This document shows, in pieces, positions 40,487 to 50,365 of a stretch of DNA of 64,000 nucleotides. Both the position numbers and the translations under genes were made by a program. Origin of the DNA: an uncultured Clostridiaceae bacterium (GTDB lineage: Bacteria; Bacillota; Clostridia; Lachnospirales; Lachnospiraceae); NCBI GenBank assembly GCA_947177415.1, contig CAMWUK010000003.1:24723-88722 (forward strand), read 5' to 3'. How positions within the stretch are numbered: position 1 is the first letter of the stretch; each line of letters starts with the position of its first letter. The notes beneath the pieces were generated by a model, which ran no database searches, was not told where the DNA came from, and worked only from the letters and a program-made list of their open reading frames with translations.

Positions 40487-41539
40487 ATGAGCAAGAAAAC
40501 AGTAGTCGTTTTATTTGGAGGGCAATCTTCAGAGCATGAGATTTCCTGTGTTTCGGCAACCACTATTATTTCATGCATAAACAAAGAAAAATATCAAATA
40601 CGCATGGTAGGTATTACAAAAGATGGAAGATGGTTAAAAGTAGAGCAAGTTGAGGACATTACCTCTGGAGCATGGAGAGAGAGTTCCACTACCGCATTTA
40701 TTTCTCCAGATGCATCTTGGCAGGGAATTGTATACATAGATGGGGATAGCTATACAAAAGAAAAGGTAGACATTGTTTTTCCGGCATTACATGGATTATA
40801 TGGAGAAGATGGAACCGTTCAAGGTCTTTTGGAGCTTGCCCATATTCCTTATGTGGGTTGTGGAGTATTGGCATCAGCAGTATCTATGGACAAATTATAT
40901 ACAAAGATTATTGTAGATACCCTTCATATTCGCCAAGCAGATTATGTGCCAGTGCGAAGTGAGCAATTAAAGGATATGGCAGAAGTTGTAGAAAGAGTGG
41001 AAACAAAGTTATCGTATCCAGTATTTGTAAAACCGTCAAATGCCGGTTCTTCCCAAGGTGTATCAAAAGCATGTAATAGAGAAGAATTAGAAAAGGCATT
41101 GAAGTATGCCGCAGAACATGATAAAAAGATTTTGGTAGAAGAAACAATTGTAGGAAGAGAGATTGAATGTGCGGTACTTGGAGGTGAGGAGGTAAAAGCT
41201 TCCAGTGTTGGAGAAATTGTATCAGCAGCAGAATTTTATGATTACGAAGCAAAATACAACAATCCAGATTCTATGACTGTGATTTCACCAGAACTTCCAG
41301 GAGATGCGAAAGAAAAAATAAGAGAAGCTGCAGTTGCTATTTTCAAAGCGGTAGATGGGTTTGGATTATCCAGGGTAGACTTCTTTTTGGAAAAAGAGAC
41401 CAACGAAGTTGTTTTTAATGAGATTAATACATTGCCAGGATTTACCAGTATCAGTATGTATCCAATGCTTTGGGAGGAACAAGGAATTTCTAAAACGGAA
41501 TTAGTAGAGAAGTTATTGTCTATGGCAAAGACACGATAG
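40487..41539 (+). CDS. ddl: D-alanine--D-alanine ligase
   Basis: VVVLFGGQSSEHEISCVSA; EINTLPGFTSISMYPML. Confidence 0.95.
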   Translation: MSKKTVVVLFGGQSSEHEISCVSATTIISCINKEKYQIRMVGITKDGRWLKVEQVEDITSGAWRESSTTAFISPDASWQGIVYIDGDSYTKEKVDIVFPALHGLYGEDGTVQGLLELAHIPYVGCGVLASAVSMDKLYTKIIVDTLHIRQADYVPVRSEQLKDMAEVVERVETKLSYPVFVKPSNAGSSQGVSKACNREELEKALKYAAEHDKKILVEETIVGREIECAVLGGEEVKASSVGEIVSAAEFYDYEAKYNNPDSMTVISPELPGDAKEKIREAAVAIFKAVDGFGLSRVDFFLEKETNEVVFNEINTLPGFTSISMYPMLWEEQGISKTELVEKLLSMAKTR

Positions 41540-41550
41540 GAGGATACGAT

Positions 41551-42354
41551 ATGAGGGATTATCCAATTGGTGTATTTGATTCCGGAGTAGGCGGATTGAC
41601 TGTAGTAAGAGAAATTATGCGTCAGATTCCTAATGAAAATATTGTGTATTTTGGAGACACCGCAAGAGTACCTTATGGTAGTAAATCCAAAGATACTATT
41701 ATTAAATTTTCTAAGCAGATTGTAGATTTTTTGATGACTAAGAAAGTAAAAGCAATTGTCGTTGCCTGTAATACTGCAAGTGCATTAGCACTAGAGGAAC
41801 TAAAAAGAGAGATAGATATTCCAATTGTTGGTGTGGTAATGCCTGGTGCTATCGCTGCCGCAGAAACTACTAAAAATGATAAAGTGGGAGTGATTGCCAC
41901 AGAGGCAACGGTAAATAGTAATATTTATACCCACTATCTGAGAGATTTGAATCCAAATATTCAGGTGTATTCTAAGGCATGTCCTTTATTTTGTCCGTTG
42001 GTGGAAGAAAATTGGTTGTACGATCCAGTTACCATTGAAATAGCAGATCGTTATTTAAGCGAGTTAATTGAATATGAGGTGGATACCATCGTGCTTGGCT
42101 GTACCCATTATCCATTGCTTCGTCATACCTTGCGTAAAGTAGTGGGAGAAAAGATGAATTTAGTGAATCCCGCTTATGAAACAGCAATTACACTAAAAAA
42201 GGTATTAAAAGAAAAGCAACTGGATCGTCTTTCACAGAAAAATGATCATTTGTTTTATGTAAGTGATGGTGCAGAGAAATTTAAGGCATTTGCCAATACT
42301 ATTTTACCTTGTAAAGTTATGGAAACTAATGATGTGAATATTGAACAATACTAA
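41551..42354 (+). CDS. murI: Glutamate racemase
   Basis: PIGVFDSGVGGLTVVREI; VACNTASALAL; VLGCTHYPLL. Confidence 0.95.
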   Translation: MRDYPIGVFDSGVGGLTVVREIMRQIPNENIVYFGDTARVPYGSKSKDTIIKFSKQIVDFLMTKKVKAIVVACNTASALALEELKREIDIPIVGVVMPGAIAAAETTKNDKVGVIATEATVNSNIYTHYLRDLNPNIQVYSKACPLFCPLVEENWLYDPVTIEIADRYLSELIEYEVDTIVLGCTHYPLLRHTLRKVVGEKMNLVNPAYETAITLKKVLKEKQLDRLSQKNDHLFYVSDGAEKFKAFANTILPCKVMETNDVNIEQY

Positions 42355-42355
42355 C

Positions 42356-42426
42356 TAGTGTAACGTCTTTGTAATATCCCAGCTATATTTGAAGGATAAA
42401 TTTGCAGACTGCAAGACATTACACTA
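42356..42426. repeat. 71-bp inverted-repeat element TAGTGTAACGTCTT...AAGACATTACACTA
   Basis: 14-bp arms with one mismatch right after the murI stop. Confidence 0.6.
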
Positions 42427-42456
42427 AAGATTAAGATAGGTATAAAGGAGGCAGCA

Positions 42457-42885
42457 ATGACCAAGAATGTAATTGTATCAATAAAAGGATTGCAGACAAT
42501 GGGCTCAGGGGAGGATGATACTGTGGAATTAATTTCCGCAGGTATCTATAAAGAAGAGAATCAACAACAGATTGTGGAATATGAAGAAGTAGATGAAGAA
42601 AATCAAGAGATTACCAAAGTTATGCTGGTGATTGCGGATGGGCATGTAGAGATTCGCAAAAGTGGTGTTGCACAGGTACATATGATTTTTGAGGAGAAGC
42701 AAAAAACTACAAGTTGTTATTATACACCTTATGGAGAATTGATGATGGGATTAGATACAACAAAGATAAAAAAAATTAAAACAGAAGATTCTATGGCTGT
42801 TATTTTGCAATATGGATTAGAAATTAATTATAATTTTGTGGCAGATTGCAATATTGTTATTAAAGTAATATCTGCAAATGATTAA
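42457..42885 (+). CDS. DUF1934-like protein
   Basis: NVIVSIKGLQTMGSGEDDTVELISAG. Confidence 0.75.
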   Translation: MTKNVIVSIKGLQTMGSGEDDTVELISAGIYKEENQQQIVEYEEVDEENQEITKVMLVIADGHVEIRKSGVAQVHMIFEEKQKTTSCYYTPYGELMMGLDTTKIKKIKTEDSMAVILQYGLEINYNFVADCNIVIKVISAND

Positions 42886-42900
42886 AAGCAAAAGAGAAAT

Positions 42901-43638
42901 ATGAAAGGAGAGTATGGTATGAGAATCGCACTAATAGGAATTGTATTAGCAATTTTTTTTATTATCAGCTTGCCATTGTATCTGGTAGCATATTTATTAG
43001 GGAAAAAAGACCCAAAGAAACAGGTAGCATTTTCCCAGGCAATTGTCAAAAGAGTTTTGTATATAATATTGTGTATTGCTGGTGTAAAATTAGAATGCAG
43101 AGGAGTGGAACAGGTACCAAAAGATGAGCCAATCATGTATATTGGAAATCACCGGTCGTATGTGGACATTCTGGTGGGATATTGTACAGTGCCTACATTG
43201 ACAGGATTTATATCAAAGGATGAATTAGGCAGAGTTCCTTTCATTAGAATATGGATGCGTTTTTTAAAATGTTTATTTTTAAAAAGAGAAGACGGAAGAC
43301 AGGGGTTTCAGGTTATTTTACAGGGAATTGAACAGATTAAAGAAGGTTTTTCTATTTTTATTATGCCAGAGGGAACAAGAAACCATGGAGAAGAATTACT
43401 TCCTTTTCGCGAAGGCAGTTTTAAATTATCCACAAAGACTGGATGTGCCATTGTTCCGGTGGCTATGAAGAATACAGATAAAGTGGTAGGAAATCATTTT
43501 GCGTGGTTTCGTCCGATAAAAGTTACTGTTGTATACGGAGCACCAGTATATCCGGATTCTTTGGAAAAAGACGAAAAAAAATTTATAGGTGCCTATATGC
43601 AAAATATTATGAAGCAAATGCTTGAAAATATGGATTAA
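42901..43638 (+). CDS. 1-acyl-sn-glycerol-3-phosphate acyltransferase family
   Basis: YIGNHRSYVDILV; IMPEGTRNHGEELLPFREGSF. Confidence 0.9.
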   Translation: MKGEYGMRIALIGIVLAIFFIISLPLYLVAYLLGKKDPKKQVAFSQAIVKRVLYIILCIAGVKLECRGVEQVPKDEPIMYIGNHRSYVDILVGYCTVPTLTGFISKDELGRVPFIRIWMRFLKCLFLKREDGRQGFQVILQGIEQIKEGFSIFIMPEGTRNHGEELLPFREGSFKLSTKTGCAIVPVAMKNTDKVVGNHFAWFRPIKVTVVYGAPVYPDSLEKDEKKFIGAYMQNIMKQMLENMD

Positions 43639-43681
43639 TTTATGTTACAATAGCATGATGTAATTTGATTTGTAACTATTC

Positions 43682-43712
43682 GTAACAGGTCAGCCCCCAG
43701 CTGAACTGTTAT
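43682..43712. repeat. 31-bp palindrome N1 (GTAACAGGTCAGCCCCCAGCTGAACTGTTAT)
   Basis: Near-identical (30/31) to 63357-63387 in reverse complement; no target duplication seen. Confidence 0.6.
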
Positions 43713-43730
43713 GTTTTTGAAATTTGCAGG

Positions 43731-43758
43731 GTAACTGTTTCCGGTTCTGAACAGTTAC
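43731..43758. mobile_element. Solo 28-bp palindromic element N2
   Basis: GTAACTGTTTCCGGTTCTGAACAGTTAC with perfect 8-bp repeats tttgcagg on both sides. Confidence 0.85.
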
Positions 43759-43798
43759 TTTGCAGGAAAGATTAAATGGAAATAGAGGAGGTACATAT

Positions 43799-44284
43799 AT
43801 GAGTTGGTGGATGATAATCGTACTAGTTATTGTGATTGCATTAGGTATAGGATGTTTTTTCTTATACCGAAAAGGAAAAGAGATGCAGGAACGTTCACAA
43901 AGTACACAGGAACAGATGAAGGCAGGAGCACAAACTCAATCTATGCTTGTAATTGATAAAAAGAGAATGCGTCTGAAAGATGCAAATCTGCCTAAGATTG
44001 TATTAGAACAGACACCAAAGATTTATCGTCGTTCTAAGGTGCCGGTGGTAAAAGTAAAGGTTGGACCAAAGATTTTAACTATGATGTGTGATGACAAAAT
44101 TTTTGATTTAATTCCTTTAAAGAAGGAAATTAAGGCAGTTATCAATGGAATTTATATCATGGATGTAAAGGGGCTTCGTTCGAATCTGGAAACAGCACCT
44201 AAGAAAAAAGGATTTATGGCAAAGATGAGAGAAAAAGCAGAAGCTATGCAGAAAGAAGAAAAAGTAAATAAAAAGAAAAAGTAG
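43799..44284 (+). CDS. Membrane-anchored hypothetical protein
   Basis: MSWWMIIVLVIVIALGIGCFFLYRKG; RBS aggagg. Confidence 0.75.
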   Translation: MSWWMIIVLVIVIALGIGCFFLYRKGKEMQERSQSTQEQMKAGAQTQSMLVIDKKRMRLKDANLPKIVLEQTPKIYRRSKVPVVKVKVGPKILTMMCDDKIFDLIPLKKEIKAVINGIYIMDVKGLRSNLETAPKKKGFMAKMREKAEAMQKEEKVNKKKK

Positions 44285-44295
44285 TTAGAAAATAG

Positions 44296-44344
44296 AAAAA
44301 CTCCCATAACTGTTTATGGTTCTGAACAGTTATGGGAGTTTTTT
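44296..44344. terminator. Bidirectional terminator O with element core ATAACTGTTTATGGTTCTGAACAGTTAT in its stem
   Basis: aaaaactcccATAACTGTT..AACAGTTATgggagttttt. Confidence 0.85.
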
Positions 44345-44351
44345 ATGCTTC

Positions 44352-44487
44352 GTAACAGTTCAGCCAGGGGCTGTCCTGTTACGGCTCACAGCAAGCTAAC
44401 GCATGTAAATTGCTGTGAGCCACACTTAATTTACACGTTCATACGTCCCTGCACAGCAAGGTGTGCAGAGACTACCTGAACTGTTAC
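44352..44487. mobile_element. MITE-like element P, 136 bp
   Basis: GTAACAGTTCAG...CTGAACTGTTAC; perfect 8-bp repeats tatgcttc at 44344-44351 and 44488-44495. Confidence 0.92.
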
Positions 44488-45047
44488 TATGCTTCCATAA
44501 TTTCTTCCATCACAAGATGACACTTGGTCAGATGGGTAGCTAATGGAACACCTACATAACGAAAATGCCATGGTTCATACGTATAGCCGGTAATATGAAC
44601 TTTATCAGCGGGATAGCGGAGGATAAAACCAAAATGACAAGCATTTTTTGCAAGCCATTGTCCTTCCTTGGTATCTCCAAAATCTGGAAGTAATTTGTAA
44701 GATAAAGAAGGCAGGGAAATATCCATGGCAAGTCCTGTCTGATGTTCGCTGCATCCTGGTTTTGCGGATACCTGACTGGCATATTCCAAACCATATTTTT
44801 CCACATGGGTTGAAAAAATCTCCTGTTGTCTTTGGTAGGAACGGTATCCAGATATGGCAACAAGGGCATATCCAAGGCGGGATGCATGAGCAAACAATTC
44901 TTCTAAGGCAGAGGCAGCCATTTTTCTTAATAGTTTTTTCTCTAAAAATTCTTCCTCTTCAAAAGGAACTTCAGTTAAGACTAAGTCCAAAGGAACATAG
45001 TCAGGGGATAAAGGATGTGTTTTATTAACCAAAATCTGAAAAGACAT
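44487..45047 (-). CDS. D-alanyl-D-alanine carboxypeptidase, VanY-like
   Basis: AISGYRSYQRQQEIF; PGCSEHQTGLAMDI; EPWHFRYVG. Confidence 0.92.
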   Translation of the reverse strand: MSFQILVNKTHPLSPDYVPLDLVLTEVPFEEEEFLEKKLLRKMAASALEELFAHASRLGYALVAISGYRSYQRQQEIFSTHVEKYGLEYASQVSAKPGCSEHQTGLAMDISLPSLSYKLLPDFGDTKEGQWLAKNACHFGFILRYPADKVHITGYTYEPWHFRYVGVPLATHLTKCHLVMEEIMEA

Positions 45048-45127
45048 AAGTATACACCCCTATAGGCATTATTATTATAATATATTCAAGGTCAGTATTT
45101 GTTGGTTACTTCGCCAAAAGCGAAAAA

Positions 45128-46564
45128 TCATGGGTTTAAAAGCAACTGGTTTTTTAATTCAAAAAGTCCTTGAGATAAATCTACATAGATTTCATTTGGA
45201 TTTATCAAACGCCGGCTTTCTTCCCAAAGAGATTCTTTTTCCTGTGTACAGTAGGACTGGATATCCTTAAGGGAAGGAAATTGATAGACTAATTTGCCAT
45301 TTTTAAATATTGGAACCAGAAGTTCCCGCACCACATAGGTATTAGGGGCTAGTCTTGTCTTTTTCCATGTAGATACCGGGTCAAAAAGAAGTAGCTCTTT
45401 GGAAGAATCTATTTGTTCAGAGGCAAGAGAAATAACATCTGCCCGCAGCATATGAGTATCTTTTTGATAAATTCGGTAAACCGTTTTATTTCCTGGGTTT
45501 GTAATTTTTTTAGGATTTTCTGATACTTTAATTTTAGGAACAAATCCTTCTTCTTCCCATACACCAGAAAGTTTGTAAACACCACCAAAAGAAGGACAGT
45601 CTTTGGAAGTAATCAAATTAGTTCCTACTCCCCAGATATCAATTTTAGCACCTTGGGATTTCAGGGAAGAAATAAGATATTCGTCCAAATCACTAGAGGC
45701 ACAGATTTTAGCATCTGGAAAACCGGCATGATCCAACATTTTTCTGGCTTCTTTGGAAAGATAAGCCAAATCACCACTATCCAGACGGATACCATAAGCA
45801 GATGGTGTTTTTCCTGCTTCTTTTAATTCTTTAAATACTTGGATTGCATTTGGAACACCAGAATGAAGGGTATCATAAGTGTCCACCAAAAGAGTAGTAT
45901 TTTGTGGGTAAAGGTTGGCATAATTGCGAAAAGCAGTTAATTCGTCAGGAAAACTCATAATCCAGCTATGAGCATGAGTACCCAGTACAGGAACTTGAAA
46001 CATTTTTCCTGCAAGAACATTGCTGGTTCCGATACATCCGCCAATGATAGCTGCTCTGGCACCGTATGTACCAGCATCCGGACCTTGGGCACGACGTAAA
46101 CCAAATTCCATAACAGGAGAGCCTTCCGCAGCCTGACAGACTCTGGCAGCTTTAGTAGCAATCAAACTTTGATGATTGATGATATTTAAAAGAGTTGTTT
46201 CGATAAGCTGTGCTTCCATAATAGGGGCTATAACTTTTACAAGAGGTTCCATAGGAAAAACTACAGTTCCCTCTGGTACTGCATATATATCTCCTGTAAA
46301 ACGAAAGCTTTCCAGATAGTCTAAAAAATCTTCACCAAAAGTAGAAAGAGAACGAAGATATTCGATATCCTCTTTTGAAAAATGAAGTTCCTTAATATAA
46401 GAAATTGCCTGTTGTAAGCCTGCGGCAATAGCATAACCATTGCCACAAGGATTTGTACGGTAAAACAGGTCAAAAACAACCTGGTTGTTCCGATTGTTTT
46501 TGAAATAACCCTGCATCATGGTAAGTTGATAAAAATCTGTCATAAGTGTAAGATTTGTATTCAT
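45128..46564 (-). CDS. pncB: Nicotinate phosphoribosyltransferase
   Basis: LTLMTDFYQLTMMQGYF; MEFGLRRAQGPDAG; GIRLDSGDLAYLSKEAR. Confidence 0.93.
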   Translation of the reverse strand: MNTNLTLMTDFYQLTMMQGYFKNNRNNQVVFDLFYRTNPCGNGYAIAAGLQQAISYIKELHFSKEDIEYLRSLSTFGEDFLDYLESFRFTGDIYAVPEGTVVFPMEPLVKVIAPIMEAQLIETTLLNIINHQSLIATKAARVCQAAEGSPVMEFGLRRAQGPDAGTYGARAAIIGGCIGTSNVLAGKMFQVPVLGTHAHSWIMSFPDELTAFRNYANLYPQNTTLLVDTYDTLHSGVPNAIQVFKELKEAGKTPSAYGIRLDSGDLAYLSKEARKMLDHAGFPDAKICASSDLDEYLISSLKSQGAKIDIWGVGTNLITSKDCPSFGGVYKLSGVWEEEGFVPKIKVSENPKKITNPGNKTVYRIYQKDTHMLRADVISLASEQIDSSKELLLFDPVSTWKKTRLAPNTYVVRELLVPIFKNGKLVYQFPSLKDIQSYCTQEKESLWEESRRLINPNEIYVDLSQGLFELKNQLLLNP

Positions 46565-46609
46565 AAAATATATTCCTTTCTTAATTTTATTTATAGTATT
46601 TCCCTAATT

Positions 46610-46905
46610 GTAACTGTTCAAAACCATGAACAGTTACGTTCTAAGCCCATGAAAATTCGCCTTTGGTGAAGGACTTAGAATAATCAAAATTTACTATGAA
46701 AGTCCTGACAAACGGCTATATTTCATGCAAGCTTGCTTGTAAAGAAATATAGACATTTGGCTGGCTAAACTGTATGAGTATGTAGGGCGGCAGCCCGAAA
46801 TACGAATACAGTTGGTGATTGCGGGAGTGCATAGCACATAGCAATCAACCTTCATTTTTTCTTAGGGAACACGCAGTAAATGCGTGTTTCTACCTAAATA
46901 GTTAC
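46610..46905. mobile_element. MITE-like element G, 296 bp, carrying module H
   Basis: GTAACTGTTC...CTAAATAGTTAC; flanks ccctaatt/ccttaatt (7/8). Confidence 0.82.
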
Positions 46906-46949
46906 CCTTAATTCTATTATAGAGGCAGTGTCAAGTGGAAAAAATGGTC

Positions 46950-46977
46950 TAAAGTTTTTTTAAATATTATCCGAAAT
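46950..46977 (+). promoter_or_regulatory. Possible sigma28-like promoter TAAA-N16-TCCGAAAT
   Basis: Upstream of the 47000 ORF/flagellin. Confidence 0.35.
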
Positions 46978-46999
46978 AACTCACATAGAAAAAGAAAAG

Positions 47000-49900
47000 G
47001 TGAGTGTGAAATCTATGGAGATTATGAATCGTGTAAACACAACGGGTAATGGCAAAGATGCCGGAACATTGGATAAGGGTTCTTCCAGTGTGGACTATAC
47101 GACTTTAGGACTCAAGGGTCAGATTATTGAGGGAAGGATAGACAAGATAGCTGACAAGATTTCCATTGACTTTAGCGGAACGGCGGTAACAGTACCAAAG
47201 TCAGCAGTACGGGATGCCAAGGAAGGCGAAATAAGGAGTTTTCAGATCACGGATGTATCGAAGAACAGTATTGTCCTAAAGGAAGTGGAAAAAAGCAACC
47301 TTATGACAGATTCCAAAGGAATTGTAAGAACCACAGTTGGAGCGAATAAAGCAAGTTTTGCAGAAAGCCTTTCTAAGGCTGAACAGGATGCAAAGGAAGA
47401 GAATAAAGGGTTATTTGAACGGCTGGATTCCATTGGCTCCCGCATGACAGGGGAAGATTATCTGGCAATTGAAGAAGAAGGAATGTCTTTAGAAAGTTAT
47501 AATCTGAACCGGTTAGAACGGGTACTGAACAGGATTAAGGAAGAGCGGATTGAGAGACAAGAAAGTCTTGAAGATGTAATAGAAGAACAAGAAGAATATT
47601 CTTCTGATATTGAAAAAATGGTACTTCGGAATGTGATAAGCAATGTAGTAGGAGGAAGCATGGCAAGACAGATAGCATATCGTCTGGAACAAAATTGCCT
47701 GCCGGTTACTGCGGAGAATATCAAGAAATTTTCCAATTTGCTAGAGATGGCAAGTGTAGCAACTACCATGTCAGATAAGGCAATGAATTATTTAATTGAT
47801 CATGAGTTAGAGCCAACCATACAAAATGTATATCGTGCCCAGTATGCAGGAGAAAGTAAAGGTTATCAGAATTATGTGCCAAACTATGGCAGAGCTTTTC
47901 AAAGCAGTGCCATTAATTATAATGTAGAGGCAGAACGAAAAGATAAGCTTATCATGGAAGAAAATTGGCAAGAAGTTAAACCACAGGTAGAGAGGATAAT
48001 TGAGGATGCCGGATGGGAAGTAAATGAGACTGCATTAAAGCAGGCAAAATGGCTGTTTAGCAACGAATTGCCAATTACGGATGATACCTTGATGCGGCTG
48101 GAGGAATTACATAACATCAAGAATGAATATGATCAAGAGAAGATTCTGGTAGAAATTGTAAAAAGTTATGCCAAGGGAGAGATTCCGGAAGCCGTATCTC
48201 TGGCAAGAAACCAGATGGAAGTAACGAACCAGAGTGTAGAAGTATTTCTTGCAGAAGTAGACCAACAGCTAAAAAATATGGCTTATGGTGAGGAAGAGCA
48301 GAAAATAGAAGATATAGAAGTGATAACCAAACGTCGTCAAATGGAAGAAATTAAATTAAAAATGACCCTGCAGGTGGCGAATCAGTTAGAGAAAAAAGGA
48401 ATTAACCTTGATATTGAACGAAGTGAAGAGATTATCCGGGAACTTCGTAATATGGAGGATGCTTATTATCGTGGTATTATTTATGAAAGAAATGGTGTGG
48501 ACAAGCCGGAGCATATTGCGATTTTACGTGATACCACTGACCGTGTGAATGAATTAAGGCAGGCACCAAGTTATGTACTTGGACCAACCCTGACAAAGAT
48601 GAACGATATTACCCTTGGCGATTTGAATGAAGAAGGCAGAAGCATGAGAAGAGTGCTTGAAAGAGCCGGGGAAGCATACAATACATTAATGACAAAACCG
48701 AAGGAAGAATTGGGAGACAGTATTGAGAAGGCATTTGGTAACATTGATGATATCTTGGAAGATTTAGATATGGATACCACCATTGCCAACCGTAGGGCAG
48801 TGAAGATTCTGGGTTATAATGGTATGGCAATTAATGAAGATAATATCATTAGCGTAAAAGAATATGATGCCCAAGTGAATAAGATGCTTAAAGATTTGCA
48901 TCCTGCAATTACCGTAGAGATGATAAAGAGAGGTATCAATCCATTGAATACTCCGGTTATGGAATTAAATGAGATTATTGATGATATCAAAGAAGAGTTA
49001 GGTGTAACAGGAGAAGAAAAATACAGCAAGTACTTATGGCAGTTAGAACGGGAAGAAGGAATTTCACCAGAAGATAAAAAAGCATTCATTGGTATTTACC
49101 GGTTGCTGAATAATGTACAAAAGTCTAACGGTGCAGCGGTAGGATATGTGTTACATACCAACCGGGAGATGACATTAAATAATCTGCTTTCCGCAGTTAC
49201 CACTATGAAGAGTGGAAAGATAGATGCAAGTGTGGATGAGAATTATGGATTGGATGAACTAAAATATACCAGAGAGCCTTTGATTACCCAAGTGAATGAA
49301 GCCTTTGAACGAGGCATGGCAACAAAAAATAAAGATTTGGGTAACAAAGGAAAATATTTTGACTTAGTAGTTAGTGATTTGATGGAAGAAATTTCGCCAT
49401 CCGTCTTAGAAAAGACAACTATTGAATATGGTGATTCCGAAGAACGTATGAATGACCTGATGAATAAAAATCTAGAACGTTTATTGGAAGAGATACGTTT
49501 AGTCAATGAAGATGACAATGAAATAGATGCGGCTTATGAAGAGGAATTAGTAAAGAATATCCGTGATTTGTCAGATAATTGTGAAAAAGCCATTGCATTT
49601 TTAAATCAGAATAAGATACCAGTCAATGTACAAAATTTATTTGCAGCAAATCAAATTTTCACAGAAGATACCGTCTTTCGGAATATGAAAGAAAAAGCAA
49701 AACGGTTACCGAAAGATGAACAGGAAAAAGTGGAAAGTGCTATGGAATCTTTAGTGGATGGATTGGATAGCAAAGAGGATATGCAGGAACAATATGGCAT
49801 TTTGGAAGCAAGTATGGAGAATGTGCTAAACTACGAATATTCTGATAGGGAGGCAACGGCAAAAGAGTTGTCTGAACTAAAAATGCTTGCAAAAGGAATG

Positions 49901-50335
49901 GCACTTATCCGGGATTTAAGCAGACAGGAGACATACGAAATACCTGTTCTTGCAGGAGATAGTGTGACTAACATGCATTTAACGGTGCGGTCTGGACAAG
50001 GAGGCAGTGGCAAAGTACAGATTCAAATGGATTCCCGGCAGTTTGGCAGTGTATCAGCAGAATTTACTATCAAAGAAGCTGTGGTGCAAGGAATGTTATT
50101 ATGTAGTTCCAGAAAGGCAGCAGATACTTTGAAAACAGAACTTGGAGATTTTGAACAGCGTTTAAATAACGCGGGACTTGAAATCGGAAGAATTACATAC
50201 GGTTTACAGACAGGAACCCATTCCTTTTATCCAGCAGATACAAAGGCAGAATCAGAGAATGATAGAGATACCAGTAAATATTATCAAGTGGCGAAAGCCT
50301 TTGTAAAACATATTGCATGGTTAGAGCAGGGATAA
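47000..50335 (+). CDS. Large (1111 aa) flagellar-locus protein with FliK C-terminal-like region
   Basis: C-terminus MHLTVRSGQGGSGKVQIQMDSRQFGSVSAEFTIKEAVVQGMLLCSSRKAADTLKTELGDFEQRLNNAGLEIGRI; directly precedes flagellin. Confidence 0.6.
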   Translation: MSVKSMEIMNRVNTTGNGKDAGTLDKGSSSVDYTTLGLKGQIIEGRIDKIADKISIDFSGTAVTVPKSAVRDAKEGEIRSFQITDVSKNSIVLKEVEKSNLMTDSKGIVRTTVGANKASFAESLSKAEQDAKEENKGLFERLDSIGSRMTGEDYLAIEEEGMSLESYNLNRLERVLNRIKEERIERQESLEDVIEEQEEYSSDIEKMVLRNVISNVVGGSMARQIAYRLEQNCLPVTAENIKKFSNLLEMASVATTMSDKAMNYLIDHELEPTIQNVYRAQYAGESKGYQNYVPNYGRAFQSSAINYNVEAERKDKLIMEENWQEVKPQVERIIEDAGWEVNETALKQAKWLFSNELPITDDTLMRLEELHNIKNEYDQEKILVEIVKSYAKGEIPEAVSLARNQMEVTNQSVEVFLAEVDQQLKNMAYGEEEQKIEDIEVITKRRQMEEIKLKMTLQVANQLEKKGINLDIERSEEIIRELRNMEDAYYRGIIYERNGVDKPEHIAILRDTTDRVNELRQAPSYVLGPTLTKMNDITLGDLNEEGRSMRRVLERAGEAYNTLMTKPKEELGDSIEKAFGNIDDILEDLDMDTTIANRRAVKILGYNGMAINEDNIISVKEYDAQVNKMLKDLHPAITVEMIKRGINPLNTPVMELNEIIDDIKEELGVTGEEKYSKYLWQLEREEGISPEDKKAFIGIYRLLNNVQKSNGAAVGYVLHTNREMTLNNLLSAVTTMKSGKIDASVDENYGLDELKYTREPLITQVNEAFERGMATKNKDLGNKGKYFDLVVSDLMEEISPSVLEKTTIEYGDSEERMNDLMNKNLERLLEEIRLVNEDDNEIDAAYEEELVKNIRDLSDNCEKAIAFLNQNKIPVNVQNLFAANQIFTEDTVFRNMKEKAKRLPKDEQEKVESAMESLVDGLDSKEDMQEQYGILEASMENVLNYEYSDREATAKELSELKMLAKGMALIRDLSRQETYEIPVLAGDSVTNMHLTVRSGQGGSGKVQIQMDSRQFGSVSAEFTIKEAVVQGMLLCSSRKAADTLKTELGDFEQRLNNAGLEIGRITYGLQTGTHSFYPADTKAESENDRDTSKYYQVAKAFVKHIAWLEQG

Positions 50336-50365
50336 AAATCAAAGGGAACAAGAAAGGAGTTTAAT

